A stretch of 64,000 bases of DNA from Microtetraspora sp. NBRC 13810 (GTDB lineage: Bacteria > Actinomycetota > Actinomycetes > Streptosporangiales > Streptosporangiaceae): the NCBI RefSeq assembly GCF_030268685.1, contig NZ_BSRQ01000001.1:496001-560000 (forward strand), read 5' to 3'. The notes beneath the pieces are model-generated. The model was not told the origin of the DNA. It did not search any database and saw nothing but the letters and a program-made list of their open reading frames with translations. The stretch's first letter is position 1, and each line of letters starts with the position of its first letter. Both the position numbers and the translations under genes were made by a program. Below, piece after piece: positions 1 to 10,734 of the stretch.

Positions 1-40
1 TCGGTGTCCGGCGCCGGGACCTGCCCTTCGGCTTGAGCAT
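1..40 (-). CDS. mtrB: MtrB-like sensor histidine kinase, N-terminal fragment (cut by window edge)
   Basis: Only the first 13 codons are inside the window: an ATG on the minus strand at 40-38 opens a frame beginning MLKPKGRSRRR. It starts 25 nt after the stop of mtrA on the same strand. In actinomycetes mtrB, the membrane sensor kinase that phosphorylates MtrA, follows mtrA directly. The basic start fits the cytoplasmic tail before a first membrane segment. The identification rests on position, since no domain is visible, and no strong ribosome binding site is seen before this ATG. Confidence 0.55.
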   Translation of the reverse strand, partial: MLKPKGRSRRRTP

Positions 41-65
41 CGTCGGATCCGGGGGGAGGCGGCGG

Positions 66-743
66 TCAGGCCGGTCCGGCCTTGTAGCCCACGCCGCGCA
101 CGGTCACCACGATCTCCGGATGCTCGGGATCCTTCTCGATCTTGGCCCTGAGACGCTGGACGTGCACGTTGACCAGCCGGGTGTCGGCCGCGTGCCGGTA
201 GCCCCAGACCTGCTCCAGCAGGACCTCGCGGGTGAACACCTGGCGCGGCTTGCGGGCGAGCGCGACCAGCAGGTCGAACTCCAGCGGCGTGAGGTTGATC
301 GTCTCCTCGCCGCGCTTGACCGAGTGCCCGGCGACGTCGATGGTGATGTCGCCGATCTGCAGGATCTCGGGGGTCGGCTCATCCGTACGGCGCAGCCGCG
401 CCCGCACCCGCGCGACCAGTTCCTTGGGCTTGAACGGCTTGACGATGTAGTCGTCGGCGCCCGACTCCAGGCCGAGCACGATGTCGATCGTGTCGCTCTT
501 GGCGGTCAGCATGACGATCGGCACCCCGGACTCCGCCCGGATGCGGCGGCACACGTCGATGCCGTCGGCACCGGGCAGCATCAGGTCGAGCAGGACCAGG
601 TCCGGCCGGGTGTCACGGAAGGCGTCGAGCGCTTTGTCGCCGTCTGAGACGAAGGACGGTTCGAACCCCTCACCCCGCAAGACGATGCCGAGCATCTCGG
701 CGAGAGCGGCGTCGTCGTCGACGACCAGCACGCGTCCTTTCAT
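66..743 (-). CDS. mtrA: Response regulator MtrA (OmpR/PhoB family)
   Basis: 225 residues, the usual length for the family. The receiver domain covers about residues 1-116, with acidic pocket D9-D11, phospho-acceptor D53 in [12 protein letters not shown]80 and K102. A winged-helix DNA-binding domain covers about 127-222 ([16 protein letters not shown], then the [19 protein letters not shown] recognition region). This is the typical MtrA signature. MtrA controls cell-wall turnover, division and, in sporulating actinomycetes, development and antibiotic genes. The ATG is preceded by GAGGGGCC as a ribosome binding site, and mtrB follows. The gene is transcribed away from the MoxR operon. Confidence 0.95.
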   Translation of the reverse strand: MKGRVLVVDDDAALAEMLGIVLRGEGFEPSFVSDGDKALDAFRDTRPDLVLLDLMLPGADGIDVCRRIRAESGVPIVMLTAKSDTIDIVLGLESGADDYIVKPFKPKELVARVRARLRRTDEPTPEILQIGDITIDVAGHSVKRGEETINLTPLEFDLLVALARKPRQVFTREVLLEQVWGYRHAADTRLVNVHVQRLRAKIEKDPEHPEIVVTVRGVGYKAGPA

Positions 744-1051
744 GGCCCCTCATTCGTTACTACGCAGTCTGGGAGATACTGGGCGAACCCCGCACAATCG
801 ACGAAGAGTACCCTTGTCCAGCGGTTCAGCGGTACAAGGTCGAACAGCCATACCACCGGCAGCCGAATTTTAGGCGCACACGCCGCGAACATGCCTGGTT
901 CCTCACCGATCGCCGCGACCGCCCAGCCGTACGCCTGATCCGGTCCCGCCGTCTTCCAGTCTGCGGTAAACAACGCTGTTTCGGCCATCCCTCCGTGCAC
1001 AGCCACCGGGCGATCACGCCAAGTGGCCCGTCACCGTGCCAGGATTGGGAT
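744..1051. other. Intergenic region between mtrA and the MoxR-operon membrane gene
   Basis: 308 bp separate the divergent mtrA and membrane-protein genes, so both promoters should lie here. An 88-codon minus-strand frame (1006-740) ends in an ATGA overlap with the mtrA start, but its third-position G+C is clearly lower than in neighbouring genes and I recognise no protein family. I treat it as non-coding leader. No clear consensus promoter pair stands out. Confidence 0.4.
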
Positions 1052-2386
1052 ATGTCAGACGGCCACGGCACCACGCCAGATCCCCCGCCCGGCTGGTCGG
1101 CCGAGCAGCCGCCTCCTTACAACAGCCCCGCCTCGCCGTGGGCCGTGCCCGGCGGTCCCCCCACGTCCGACGTCCCACCCGGCGCCCCCCACGGGCAGCC
1201 CGGCCCGCCGCACGGCCGGCCTCCCCACGGCCCGCCGCAGCACGGACAGCCGCAGTACGGCCCGCCGCAGCACGGACAGCCCGGATACGGGCAGCAGCCC
1301 TACGGGCAGCCGGGGTACGGCCAGCCCGCCTACGGGCAGCCTCCCCACGGCTACCGCCCGCCGCCCGCGCTGCGGCCCGGGATCATCCCGCTGCGGCCGC
1401 TCGGGCTGGGCGACATCCTCGACGGCACGATCAAGCTGGTCCGGTCCAACCCCAAGGCCACCCTGGGACTCAGCGCCATCGCCGCGGCGATCGGCACGAT
1501 CCCGGTCATCGTGGGGCAGGTGGTGCTGGTCGACGACATCATCTCCGCGCCACCGGACGAGTTCCCGGCCGGCGCTCTCCTCGGGTCCACCACCGGCACG
1601 CTGATCTCGCTCCTCGTCCAGTTCGTCGCGGTCACCCTGCTCAGCGGCATCATCACCCGGATACTCGGGCGGGCGGTCTTCGGCGGCCGGATCACGGCGG
1701 GCGAGGCGTGGCGGCTCACGGTGTCCAGGCTGCCCGCGCTGTTCGGGGTGGTGGTGCTCACCGGGCTCATCGTGCTGGCGCCGCTGGTCGTGCTGGTCCT
1801 GGTGGTCGTCGGGGCCGTGTCGGCCGGCGCGGGGCCGGGCACGGTCCTCCTGCTGACGCTGTTCTTCCTGCTCCTCTTCATCGTCTACGCCCTCGTCTTC
1901 ACCACGTTCTTCGCGCTGTCCGCGCCCGCCGTGGTGCTGGAGCGGCGCGGCGTGATCGACGCCATGCGCCGGTCCTGGCGACTGGTGAAGGGCGACTTCT
2001 GGCGGGTGCTGGGCATCCTGGTGCTCACCCAGTTGCTGGTCGGGCTCATCGGCTCGGTGTTCACCGTGCCCTTCAGCCTCGTGGGCGCCGTCGTGCTCGG
2101 CACCGGCCAGGCGAGCACGGGTTCGATCATCGTCTACTCGCTGCTGACCGCCGTCGGCTCGGTGCTCGCCGCGATGATCACCTATCCGGTGCAGGCTGGG
2201 GTCAACGGCCTGCTCTACGCCGACCGGCGGATGCGGGCCGAGGCGTTCGACCTGGTGTTGCAGACCGCCGCGATCGAGCAGCAGCGTCAGGGCTGGGTGC
2301 ACGCCTCCGCCGACGACCTGTGGCATCCCGGTTACGCCGCCGCCCGCTCGGACGACCCTCAGCAGCGGCCCTACGGCTCGCCGTGA
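1052..2386 (+). CDS. Multi-pass membrane protein with Pro/Gly/Gln/Tyr-rich N-terminus
   Basis: 444 residues from ATG 1052 (AGGATT upstream); a longer frame from 995 exists but would put a poor leader before [10 protein letters not shown]. Residues 1-100 are a disordered tail with PYGQPGYGQ-type repeats. The rest is a membrane domain with about six hydrophobic segments, beginning at [25 protein letters not shown]. That motif is typical of the actinobacterial membrane proteins loosely annotated as glycerophosphoryl diester phosphodiesterase membrane-domain or DUF7544-like. No catalytic phosphodiesterase domain is present. It heads an operon with DUF4129, DUF4350, MoxR and DUF58 genes, and its stop overlaps the next start (GTGA). 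Function unknown; an envelope-stress or assembly role is inferred from the operon. Confidence 0.85.
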   Translation: MSDGHGTTPDPPPGWSAEQPPPYNSPASPWAVPGGPPTSDVPPGAPHGQPGPPHGRPPHGPPQHGQPQYGPPQHGQPGYGQQPYGQPGYGQPAYGQPPHGYRPPPALRPGIIPLRPLGLGDILDGTIKLVRSNPKATLGLSAIAAAIGTIPVIVGQVVLVDDIISAPPDEFPAGALLGSTTGTLISLLVQFVAVTLLSGIITRILGRAVFGGRITAGEAWRLTVSRLPALFGVVVLTGLIVLAPLVVLVLVVVGAVSAGAGPGTVLLLTLFFLLLFIVYALVFTTFFALSAPAVVLERRGVIDAMRRSWRLVKGDFWRVLGILVLTQLLVGLIGSVFTVPFSLVGAVVLGTGQASTGSIIVYSLLTAVGSVLAAMITYPVQAGVNGLLYADRRMRAEAFDLVLQTAAIEQQRQGWVHASADDLWHPGYAAARSDDPQQRPYGSP

Positions 2387-3018
2387 GCCCGATCGACATA
2401 GGGCGCGGCGAGGCGCAGAGCCGCGCCGCGCACGAGCTCTTCACCGGGGGTTACGCGCAGGAGCCGTTGCCCGACCGGATCCTGCGGATCATCCAGCAGT
2501 TCCTCGGCGACCTGCTGGAGGGGCGGAGCGGCGGGCTGAGCGGCGGCATGGGCGCGCTGATCGTGATCCTCGTGGTCGTGGCGCTGGCCGGGCTGCTGCT
2601 GTGGCAGGCCAAGAGGGCCACCCGCGGCGGCGGGGCGGCGGCCGGGGGCCTGTTCGGCGACCGCCCGCTCAGCGCCGCCGAGCACCGCGCCGAGTCCGTG
2701 CGGCTGGCCGGCGAGGGCCTCTTCGCGCGGGCCGTGCGCGAGCGGCTGCGGGCGATCGCCCGTGACCTGGAGGAGCGGGCGATCGTCGAGCCGCAGCCCG
2801 GCCGTACGGCGGGCGAGCTGGCCGCGGAAGCGGGCCGCGCGCTGCCCGCCTTCGCCGCCGACCTGTCCCGCGCCGCCCGCGTCTTCGACGACGTCACCTA
2901 CGGCGAGGTGCCCGCCACCTCGCAGGCGTACGAGACGCTCCGCGACCTCGACGACCGCCTCCGCGCCGCCAGACCCGCCCTCGCCACCCGGCCCGGCGGC
3001 ACGGGGGCGGCCGGATGA
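2383..3018 (+). CDS. DUF4129 domain protein
   Basis: 211 residues from GTG 2383, which overlaps the preceding stop (GTGA). One membrane segment lies at about residues 57-75 ([18 protein letters not shown]), followed by a soluble C-terminal domain with the DUF4129 pattern: [50 protein letters not shown], then [14 protein letters not shown]4129 is often fused to transglutaminase domains. Here it stands alone, as in many actinobacterial MoxR-DUF58 operons. The function is unknown; a membrane-anchored partner of the MoxR system is likely. Its stop overlaps the DUF4350 start (ATGA). Confidence 0.85.
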   Translation: MSPIDIGRGEAQSRAAHELFTGGYAQEPLPDRILRIIQQFLGDLLEGRSGGLSGGMGALIVILVVVALAGLLLWQAKRATRGGGAAAGGLFGDRPLSAAEHRAESVRLAGEGLFARAVRERLRAIARDLEERAIVEPQPGRTAGELAAEAGRALPAFAADLSRAARVFDDVTYGEVPATSQAYETLRDLDDRLRAARPALATRPGGTGAAG

Positions 3019-4381
3019 GCGGGACGGGCCCCGTGCCCGGGGACGGCCGGACGGACGAGGGACCCGCGAGCGGTGACACGCCGCCGGCCTCCCCCGGCAC
3101 CGCGCTCGCCTCCCCTTCCCCCGACGCCCCGGCCCCGCACGCCGACGCCCCGGCCCCGGGCCCGGCCCCGGCCCCGGGCTCGGCCCCGGCCCCGGCCCCG
3201 GGCTCGGGCTCGGCCCCGGACCCCGCGCAGGCCGGCACCTCCGTCTCGCCGACGGCGCGCGGCATCTGGCGCGGCTGGCGGGCGGCGCTGGTGGTGGCGG
3301 CGATCGTGGTGGCCGCCGCCCTGGTCGGCGCGCTGCTGACCGGCGGAGACCAGGGCAGGAGCCTCGACCCCGCGGACAGCACGCTGACCGGTTCCAGGGC
3401 GCTCGCCGAGCTGCTGCGCGACGCGGGCGTCCGGGTCGAGCGGGTGACCGACCCGGCCGCCGCCGGCGCGCTGGCCTCGGACGACTCCCTGCTGCTGGTC
3501 ACCGGCTCCGTCCCGCTCGACTCCGAGGAGCTGCGACAGCTGGAGCAGCTGCCCGGCGACCGGCTACTCGTGGGCTTCGACGCCTCCTGGGCCTGGGGCG
3601 ACCTGGCCCCGGGCGTGCGCGTCGAGGAGCAGGCGCGCCCCCGCTCCCGCGAGCCGGACTGCCCGCTCCCCGCCGCCGCCAAGGCGGGCAGCGCGTACAT
3701 CGGCGGGTCCTCGTTCGCGGCCCCGGCGGGCGCGGCCCGCTGCTACCTCGCGGACGACGCGCCCACCCTGGTCTCCTACCGGCAGGGCGGGCGCACGATC
3801 ACCGTGACCGGCAGCGGCGAGTTCATGACGAACATGCGGCTCGCCGAGGACGGCAACGCCGCGCTGGCGATGAACCTCGCCGGCGCGCGGCCCACGCTGA
3901 TCTGGCTGGTCGCGCCCGACGTGCCGGAGGAGTCGCCGGCGACGGCCGGGCCGCAGGGCAGGTCGCTGGAGGAGCTGATCCCGGCCGGGGTCACCTGGGC
4001 GCTGGTGCAACTGGCCGTCGCGGTCGTGGTGGTCGCGCTGTGGCGCGGGCGCAGGCTCGGCCCGGTGGTCGCCGAGCGGCTGCCCGTCGTGGTGCGCGCC
4101 GCCGAGACCGTCGAGGGCCGCGGCCGGCTCTACCGGGCCAGGCGGGCCCGCGGCCAGGCCGCCGCGGCGCTGCGCGCGGCCGTGCTGAACCGGCTCATCC
4201 CGCGGCTCGGCCTGCCGGTGGACGCCGGGCGGGACGCCGTCATCTCCGCGGTCGCCGCGCGAACCGGGCAGGATGCCCATGGCGTGGCGGCGCTGCTGTA
4301 CGGCCCGCCGCCCGCGGACGATCCCGGGCTCGTCGCCCTGGCCGCTTACCTGGACACGTTGGAGAGGCAGGTTAAAGACTC

Positions 4382-4385
<4 letters not shown>
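3015..4385 (+). CDS. DUF4350 domain membrane protein
   Basis: 456 residues. Residues 1-85 are a low-complexity Ala/Pro tail encoded by repeated ccggcccc-type sequence. A first membrane segment follows at about 95-112, then an extracellular domain of about 200 residues (LDPADSTLTGSRALAELLRD begins the DUF4350 match). A second membrane segment near 318-336 and a basic cytoplasmic end close the protein. DUF4350 proteins resemble the GATase-like domain of ABC-type gliding and transport accessory proteins, and are usually encoded beside MoxR ATPases and DUF58 proteins. The start overlaps the DUF4129 stop, and its own stop overlaps the moxR start. Function unknown. Confidence 0.85.
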
Positions 4386-5347
<962 letters not shown>

Positions 5348-5369
5348 TCCGCGTGCTGGAGGTCGTGTC

Positions 5370-6737
5370 GTGGCGTTGACGGGACGGGCGGGGCTGCTCG
5401 CGGCGCTGGGGGCCGTGGTGGTGCTGGTCGCGCCCAGGCCGGACCTCGCGTTCGGGGGCGTCTGCCTGCTGCTCGTCGCCCTGGTGCTGGCCGATCTGGC
5501 GCTGGCCGGCGGGGTGCGCCCGCTGCGGCTGCGCAGAAGCGGGGACGTGGCCGTGCGGCTGGGGCAGTCGGCGCGGGTCGAGCTGATCGTGGAGAACCCC
5601 GGTCCGCGCCGGGTGCGCGGCGTGCTGCGCGACGCGTGGCCGCCCTCGGCGGGCGCGTCCCCCCGGCACCTGGCGCTGGACGTCCCGGCGGGCGAGCGGC
5701 GCCGCCTGGTCACGACGCTGACCCCGACCCGGCGCGGCGACCGCGAGGCGGTGACCGTGACGGTCCGCGCGCTGGGCCCGTTCGGGCTGGCCGCCCGGCA
5801 GGGCACGCACGCGGTGCCGTGGTCGGTGCGCGTGCTGCCGCCCTTCCTCAGCCGCAAGCATCTGCCCTCCAGGCTGGCCAGGCTCAGGGAGCTGGAGGGC
5901 CGCCACCCCGCCCTGGTGCGCGGGCAGGGCACCGAGTTCGACTCCCTGCGCGAGTACGTGGTCGGCGACGACGTGCGGTCCATCGACTGGCGGGCCACCG
6001 CGCGCCGGCGCGACGTGGTGGTGCGCACCTGGCGGCCCGAGCGGGACCGCCGGGTGCTCATCGTGCTGGACACCGGCCGCACCTCGGCGGGCCGGGTGGG
6101 CGCGGCGCCGATCCCGCAGGCCGGGCAGGCCGCGGGCACGCCCGCCGATCCCGCGACGGGTGGGACGCCGCCCGGCTGGCCCCGGCTCGACTGGTCGATG
6201 GACGCCGCCCTGCTGCTCGGCGCGCTCGCCGCCCGGGCCGGCGACCGGGTCGACTTCCTGGCCTACGACCGGGAGGTGCGGGCCTGGGTGTCCGGCGCCG
6301 GCCGTACGGAGCTGCTCTCGGTGCTGGTGAACGTGATGGCGCCGATCGAGGCGGAGCTGATCGAGGCCGACTCGGCCGGGATGGTCGCGGCGGTGCTCGC
6401 CCGGGCGAAGCGGCGCTGCCTGGTCGTCGTGCTCACCGACCTCAACTCCGCCTCCCTGGAGGAGGGGCTGCTGCCGCTGCTCCCCCAGCTCTCCTCCCGG
6501 CACCTGGTGCTGCTCGCCGCCGTCTCCGACCCGCAGGTCGCCGCCATGGCCCGGGGCAGGGGCACGCCGGAGCGGGTCTACGACGCGGCGGCGGCCGAAC
6601 GGCTGGCCGCGGACCGGCGGGCCATCACCGCCCGGCTGCGCCGCAACGGCGTCGAGGTCGTGGACGCGCTGCCCGACGACATCGCCCCGGCCCTGGCCGA
6701 CGCCTACCTCGCCCTCAAGGCCGCCGGGCGACTGTGA
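5370..6737 (+). CDS. DUF58 domain protein (MoxR partner)
   Basis: 455 residues from GTG 5370, chosen because GGAGG lies 7 nt upstream at 5358-5362. Two membrane segments occupy about residues 7-45. The DUF58 signature FDSLREYVVGDDVRSIDWRA lies at 190-209, followed by a von Willebrand A-like domain (VLIVLDTGRTSAG, later CLVVVLTDLNSA). A Pro/Gly-rich insertion of about 25 residues after GRTSAG interrupts the usual VWA core. DUF58 proteins are the common substrates or partners of MoxR ATPases. The gene ends one base before the convergent SpoIIM-like gene. Confidence 0.9.
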   Translation: MALTGRAGLLAALGAVVVLVAPRPDLAFGGVCLLLVALVLADLALAGGVRPLRLRRSGDVAVRLGQSARVELIVENPGPRRVRGVLRDAWPPSAGASPRHLALDVPAGERRRLVTTLTPTRRGDREAVTVTVRALGPFGLAARQGTHAVPWSVRVLPPFLSRKHLPSRLARLRELEGRHPALVRGQGTEFDSLREYVVGDDVRSIDWRATARRRDVVVRTWRPERDRRVLIVLDTGRTSAGRVGAAPIPQAGQAAGTPADPATGGTPPGWPRLDWSMDAALLLGALAARAGDRVDFLAYDREVRAWVSGAGRTELLSVLVNVMAPIEAELIEADSAGMVAAVLARAKRRCLVVVLTDLNSASLEEGLLPLLPQLSSRHLVLLAAVSDPQVAAMARGRGTPERVYDAAAAERLAADRRAITARLRRNGVEVVDALPDDIAPALADAYLALKAAGRL

Positions 6738-6738
6738 G

Positions 6739-7734
6739 TCAGCCGGTCGAGGGGGCGACGTCCGGCGCGCGTTCGAGGTCGCCGCTCTCGCCCCTGGACA
6801 CCGCCCTGCGGCCCAGCACCACCACGTAGCCGAGGAAGAGCACCTCGGCCAGCACTCCGATGCCGATCCGCGCCCACGTGGGCAGGCCGGACGGGGTCAC
6901 CAGGGCCTCGATGAGACCGCAGACCAGCAGGACCACGATCAGGCCGAGCGCCACGCTCATCACCGCCCGGCCCTGCTCGGCCAGCGCCTCGCCGCGGCGG
7001 CGCGGGCCGGGGTCGATCGCGGTCCAGCCGAGACGCATGCCGACCGCGGCGGCGAGGAACACCGCCGTCAGCTCCAGCAGGCCGTGCGGGGTGATCAGGC
7101 CGAAGAAGACGTCCAGCTTGTCGCGCGACCCCATCAGGCCCGCGGTGATCCCGACGTTCGCCGCGTTCTGCCACAGGATGTAGGGGATCGGCAGGCCGAG
7201 GAAGATCGAGAACACGATCGCCTGCATGGACACCCACACGTTGTTGAGCCAGACCCGGCTCGCGAAGGAGCCGGCCGGGTCGGCGGAGTAGTAGTCGGCG
7301 AAGTCGTGCTCGACGAGCTGCTTGATCTCCGCCGGGGTGGCGATCGTGGCCTGCACGTCCGGATTGCGCGCCACCCAGAACGCCAGCACGGTGGACACCA
7401 CGAGGAAGGCGGCGGTGGTGCCGAGCCACCACCAGCGCGCCCGGTAGGCCACCACCGGGAACGAAACGGTGAAGAACCTGACGAACTCCCGCCAGGCGGG
7501 CGTGTGCGCCCCGGTCACGGCGGAACGCGCCCGCGCGACGAGCACCGACAGCCGTCCGACCAGGGGCCCGTCGGCCGACCCCGAGCGCACGATGGACAGG
7601 TGGGTGGCGACCCGCTGGTAGAGGTCGACCAGTTCGTCGGCCTCCTCCCCGGTCAGCGACCTCTTACGGCGCACCAGCTCCTCCAGCCGGTCCCAGTCCG
7701 GCCGGTGCGCGGTGACGAATGCGTCGATGTCCAC
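6739..7734 (-). CDS. SpoIIM-like (stage II sporulation protein M family) membrane protein
   Basis: 331 residues with a basic cytoplasmic start and about five membrane segments. The family pattern VWLNNVWVSMQAIVFSIFLGLPIPYILWQNA is followed by GLITPHGLLELTAVFLAAAVGM, the conserved core of SpoIIM/DUF95 proteins. In Bacillus SpoIIM works with SpoIID and SpoIIP in engulfment. Actinobacterial members are found beside RDD and MoxR-DUF58 genes, as here, and their role is unknown. The ATG lies at 7734. The stop is 1 nt from the convergent DUF58 stop. Confidence 0.9.
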   Translation of the reverse strand: MDIDAFVTAHRPDWDRLEELVRRKRSLTGEEADELVDLYQRVATHLSIVRSGSADGPLVGRLSVLVARARSAVTGAHTPAWREFVRFFTVSFPVVAYRARWWWLGTTAAFLVVSTVLAFWVARNPDVQATIATPAEIKQLVEHDFADYYSADPAGSFASRVWLNNVWVSMQAIVFSIFLGLPIPYILWQNAANVGITAGLMGSRDKLDVFFGLITPHGLLELTAVFLAAAVGMRLGWTAIDPGPRRRGEALAEQGRAVMSVALGLIVVLLVCGLIEALVTPSGLPTWARIGIGVLAEVLFLGYVVVLGRRAVSRGESGDLERAPDVAPSTG

Positions 7735-7849
7735 GCCCTGACCCTATTGCGTTCCCGGGCGGGGGCGTGGACCTCGGGGGAGGCGGGACGTGCGGCAGAA
7801 TGGGCGGCGCGGGCGGCTATGCGCAGACCGAGTGGGGCGGAGCAGACGA

Positions 7850-8848
7850 GTGTCCGATGTGGTGACCGGCGAGGCCGTCGTCGTCGAGGTGCGTGTGGCG
7901 CAGGTGCCGAGCCGGGCCGTCGCCCAGCTCATCGACGTGGCCGTGCAGTTGGTGTTCCTGATCGCCGCGTTCGTGGTGGTCGGCCGGTTCGCGAGCATCG
8001 CCGACAGCGCGCTGGCGATCGCGGTGTCGATCCTGTTCACGGTGCTGGTGCTGGTCGGCTACCCGGTGATCTTCGAAACGCTGACCCGTGGCCGCACCCT
8101 CGGGAAGATGGCGCTGGGCCTGCGGGTGGTGAGCGACGACGGCGGCCCCGAGCGGTTCCGCCAGGCGCTCTTCCGCGGGCTGGCCGGGTTCCCGGAGATC
8201 TGGATGCTCACCGGGGCGCCCGCGTTGATCACCTCGCTCATCTCGGAGAAGGGCAAACGGCTCGGCGACCTGTTCGCGGGCACCATCGTCATCTCCGAGC
8301 GCGCTCCCCGGCTGGGCCGGGCGCCGGTGGAGATGCCGCCGCAGCTCGCCGGGTGGGCGTCCCGGCTGGAGCTGTCCCGGCTGCCGGCCGAGGTCGCCGA
8401 CACCGCGCGGCAGTACCTGCTGCGCTGGCACGACCTCGCACCCGCCGTGCGGCACGAGATGGGCGTGCGCATCGCCACCCAGATGGCCTCGTACGTCTCG
8501 CCGCCGCCGCCCGCCCAGGTCCCGCCGCACGCCTACCTGTCCGCCGTCCTCGCCGAACGCCGCCACCGCGAAGAAGCCCGCCTGGCCCGCCGCCCCACCC
8601 CGCACCCCACACCCTCGTACGGCACGGGCGCGTACGGCAATGCCGCGCAGGCGCCCGCGTACGGCCTGGGATCCCGACCGGCTCCCTACGGCGCCCCGCC
8701 CGCCCCCACGCCGCCGCAGCCCTCCCCCTACGGCCCGCCCGCGCAGGCCGGGCCGCCTTCGGCCGGTGGTCGGGGCCCGGCGGCTTCCTCGCCCGCCGCG
8801 GCGCCCGAGCAGGGGCCGACTCCGGGCGGATTCGTCCCGCCCGCCTGA
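7850..8848 (+). CDS. RDD family membrane protein
   Basis: 333 residues from GTG 7850, chosen for the GGAG 7 nt upstream; the open frame extends to 7790 without a better site. The RDD domain covers about residues 15-150, with the Arg in PSRAVAQLIDVAVQ, a hydrophobic pair of segments, then TRGRTLGKMALGLRVVSDDGG and GKRLGDLFAGTIVI. A cytoplasmic helical region follows, and a Pro/Tyr/Gly-rich tail of about 90 residues. RDD proteins are putative ion or compatible-solute transporters or envelope proteins. The divergent SpoIIM-like gene is its usual neighbour. Confidence 0.9.
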   Translation: MSDVVTGEAVVVEVRVAQVPSRAVAQLIDVAVQLVFLIAAFVVVGRFASIADSALAIAVSILFTVLVLVGYPVIFETLTRGRTLGKMALGLRVVSDDGGPERFRQALFRGLAGFPEIWMLTGAPALITSLISEKGKRLGDLFAGTIVISERAPRLGRAPVEMPPQLAGWASRLELSRLPAEVADTARQYLLRWHDLAPAVRHEMGVRIATQMASYVSPPPPAQVPPHAYLSAVLAERRHREEARLARRPTPHPTPSYGTGAYGNAAQAPAYGLGSRPAPYGAPPAPTPPQPSPYGPPAQAGPPSAGGRGPAASSPAAAPEQGPTPGGFVPPA

Positions 8849-8859
8849 GAAATCACGGC

Positions 8860-8880
8860 CGGGGACGCATGGTGTCCCCG
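8860..8880 (+). terminator. Candidate terminator of the RDD gene
   Basis: A 7-bp perfect stem (CGGGGAC / GTCCCCG) with a 7-nt loop lies 11 nt after the RDD stop. No U-run follows, as is common in high-GC actinomycetes. Confidence 0.4.
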
Positions 8881-9063
8881 AAGTGGGGCAGGTGTGGTCG
8901 GCGCGGGCGATGGGACATTGCTCGCCTGGGGGAGCGGGGCGGTTCGCGCCGGTGGGAGAGGCCGGTGCGGGCCGCCCCAATCATGTCCGCACGAACTCCA
9001 CCGCCGCCGCAGGCGGACCTCGGCCCGGCACCGGTGTGCCGGTGAGCCTCGCCCGGACGTGAA

Positions 9064-9095
9064 ACGGCGGCGGGTCCGGGGGGACCCGCCGCCGT
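9064..9095 (-). terminator. Strong hairpin terminator after the LVIVD-repeat gene
   Basis: A perfect 14-bp stem (ACGGCGGCGGGTCC at 9064-9077 and its complement at 9082-9095) closes a GGGG loop. It lies 48 nt downstream of the stop of the minus-strand LVIVD gene. The stretch 8849-9142 otherwise holds no recognised gene. Confidence 0.7.
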
Positions 9096-9142
9096 CCGGT
9101 CACCGATCGATCAGCGATCCGTCACCTGTGCGTTCAGCCCGA

Positions 9143-10555
9143 TCAGTCGCGGTCGTGACCGTGGCCGCGGCCACGCTCGGCGTACGACTCCTGGGTCTGG
9201 ACGTTCAGCAGGTCGTCCTTCACACCGTTGGCCGGGTTCGTCAGCCTGTCGTTGATCTTCAGGACGTCGAGGCCGTAGTTGAAGTCAGAACCGTAGATGT
9301 AGCCGTTGTAGTAGTAGGCAGACCAGAAACCGCCGGAGAGGTTGGCCGCCGCGTACGGGCCACGCTCGAAGTAGCCGATCTCCCGCGGGCGCGTGGAGTC
9401 GGTGAAGTCCCACACCGAGATGCCACCCTGGTACCACGCCTGCACCATGATGTCCTTGCCCTTGACCGGGATCAGGGAGCCGTTGTGCGCGACGCAGTTC
9501 TCGGTGTCGGCCTGGAAGCGGTCGATCTTGAAGTAGCTCTTGAAGACGAGCTCACGCCGCTTGACGTCGAAGATCGCGTCAGCGCCGCGGTTCGGGCCGG
9601 TCGCCTCGTTGCAGGTCGCCGCGCCGCCGCCACCGAGTTCGTCGGTGAAGATGACCTTGTCACCCTCGTTGTTGAAGGTGGCGGAGTGCCAGAAGGCGAA
9701 GTTCGCGTCCTGGACCCGGTCGATCTCCTTCGGGTTCTCCCGGTCGCGGATGTCGAACAGCACACCGTCGCCCATGCAGGCGCCGGCCGCGAGGTCCTTC
9801 TCGGCGTACACGGTGATGTCGTGGCAACCGGTCGTACGGCTGGCGCCGGGGACCGGGGTCTCGTTACCGCCGTCCGGGAACAGCACCGGGGTGGACACGA
9901 CCGCGGCGGCCGTCGGGTTCTTCAGCGGAACCTTGACGATCGAGATCTTGTCGTGCGGCGGCTGGCAGTCCGGGAAGCTGGCCGACGGCGAGTACGACGA
10001 AGCGTACAGGTAGACCGACTTCTTGTCCTTGGCCGGCACCAGCGTGTGGGTGTGCGAACCACAGTCGGTCTCGACCGACTTGATGTAGACCGGGTTCGCC
10101 TTGTCGCTGATGTCGAAGATCCGGATGCCTTCCCAGGACGTCTCCACGGCAGCGCTCTGGCCCACGCTGTTGCAGGAGTCGTCGTTGCGGGACGAGTCGA
10201 CCGACCCGAACAGCAGGTTGCCATAGACGGACACGTCCATCTGCGAACCCGGGCAGACGACCGAGCTCACGACCCGGGGACGCTTGGGGTTCCGGATGTC
10301 GTAGATGGAGAAGCCGTTGTAATTGCCGACGTAGGCGTAGTTGTCCTGGAACGCCATGTCGGTGTTGATGTTGCCGGCAATGGGCTCCGGCTTCGGGACG
10401 TTCGCAACGTGAGAGATGTTGTTGCTCATCACGATCGTGTCGGGTGCGGGAATGTCAGCGGCCTGCGCGGGCATACCCGAGAGCACCATCGCCACAGCGG
10501 CGCCGGCCACGGCGAGGATACGACTCGCCCAGCCAGACCTGGAGGGGGTGGACAC
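9143..10555 (-). CDS. Secreted LVIVD-repeat (beta-propeller-like) protein
   Basis: 470 residues from GTG 10555 with AAGGAGG just upstream. A Sec signal peptide covers about residues 1-32, with cleavage after PAQA. The mature protein has repeated units such as DNYAYVGNYNGFSIYDIRNPKRPRVVS, WEGIRIFDISDKANPVYIKSVE and GGISVWDFTDSTRPREIGYF, the LVIVD repeat pattern thought to form a beta-propeller. Several paired cysteines and many His residues (GSHTHTLVP, GCHDITVY, FWHSATF) suggest disulfides and possibly metal binding. It is divergent from a DUF305 lipoprotein gene, so a shared extracytoplasmic role is likely. The C-terminus is Arg/His-rich. Function unknown. Confidence 0.85.
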   Translation of the reverse strand: MSTPSRSGWASRILAVAGAAVAMVLSGMPAQAADIPAPDTIVMSNNISHVANVPKPEPIAGNINTDMAFQDNYAYVGNYNGFSIYDIRNPKRPRVVSSVVCPGSQMDVSVYGNLLFGSVDSSRNDDSCNSVGQSAAVETSWEGIRIFDISDKANPVYIKSVETDCGSHTHTLVPAKDKKSVYLYASSYSPSASFPDCQPPHDKISIVKVPLKNPTAAAVVSTPVLFPDGGNETPVPGASRTTGCHDITVYAEKDLAAGACMGDGVLFDIRDRENPKEIDRVQDANFAFWHSATFNNEGDKVIFTDELGGGGAATCNEATGPNRGADAIFDVKRRELVFKSYFKIDRFQADTENCVAHNGSLIPVKGKDIMVQAWYQGGISVWDFTDSTRPREIGYFERGPYAAANLSGGFWSAYYYNGYIYGSDFNYGLDVLKINDRLTNPANGVKDDLLNVQTQESYAERGRGHGHDRD

Positions 10556-10734
10556 TCAGGACCTCCTTGCTCTTGCGCACATAAGGTGCGCATAAATGAC
10601 ATGAAGTCTTACCCCTGAACCCCGAATGATCTAGCTGGCAAACTGTCAAGAAAAGTGCCTATCTGACCCCTTTACAGTCCTCGCCGCCGGACGTTACCGT
10701 GCACCCTGCCACACCACACGTACAAGGAGGTCGG

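Noticed and set aside
740-1006. 88-codon minus-strand ORF whose stop overlaps the mtrA start (ATGA)
   Set aside because: Third-position G+C is well below that of real genes here, no family is recognised, and GAGGGGCC before mtrA already gives it a normal start. More likely the mtrA promoter and leader.
1055-2326. 423-codon minus-strand ORF
   Set aside because: Antisense shadow of the membrane gene at 1052-2386. Its composition (Arg, Asp, Gln, Glu, Pro) is the usual artefact of very GC-rich DNA.
8894-10618. 574-codon plus-strand ORF
   Set aside because: Antisense of the LVIVD-repeat gene, which has a signal peptide, ribosome site and terminator.
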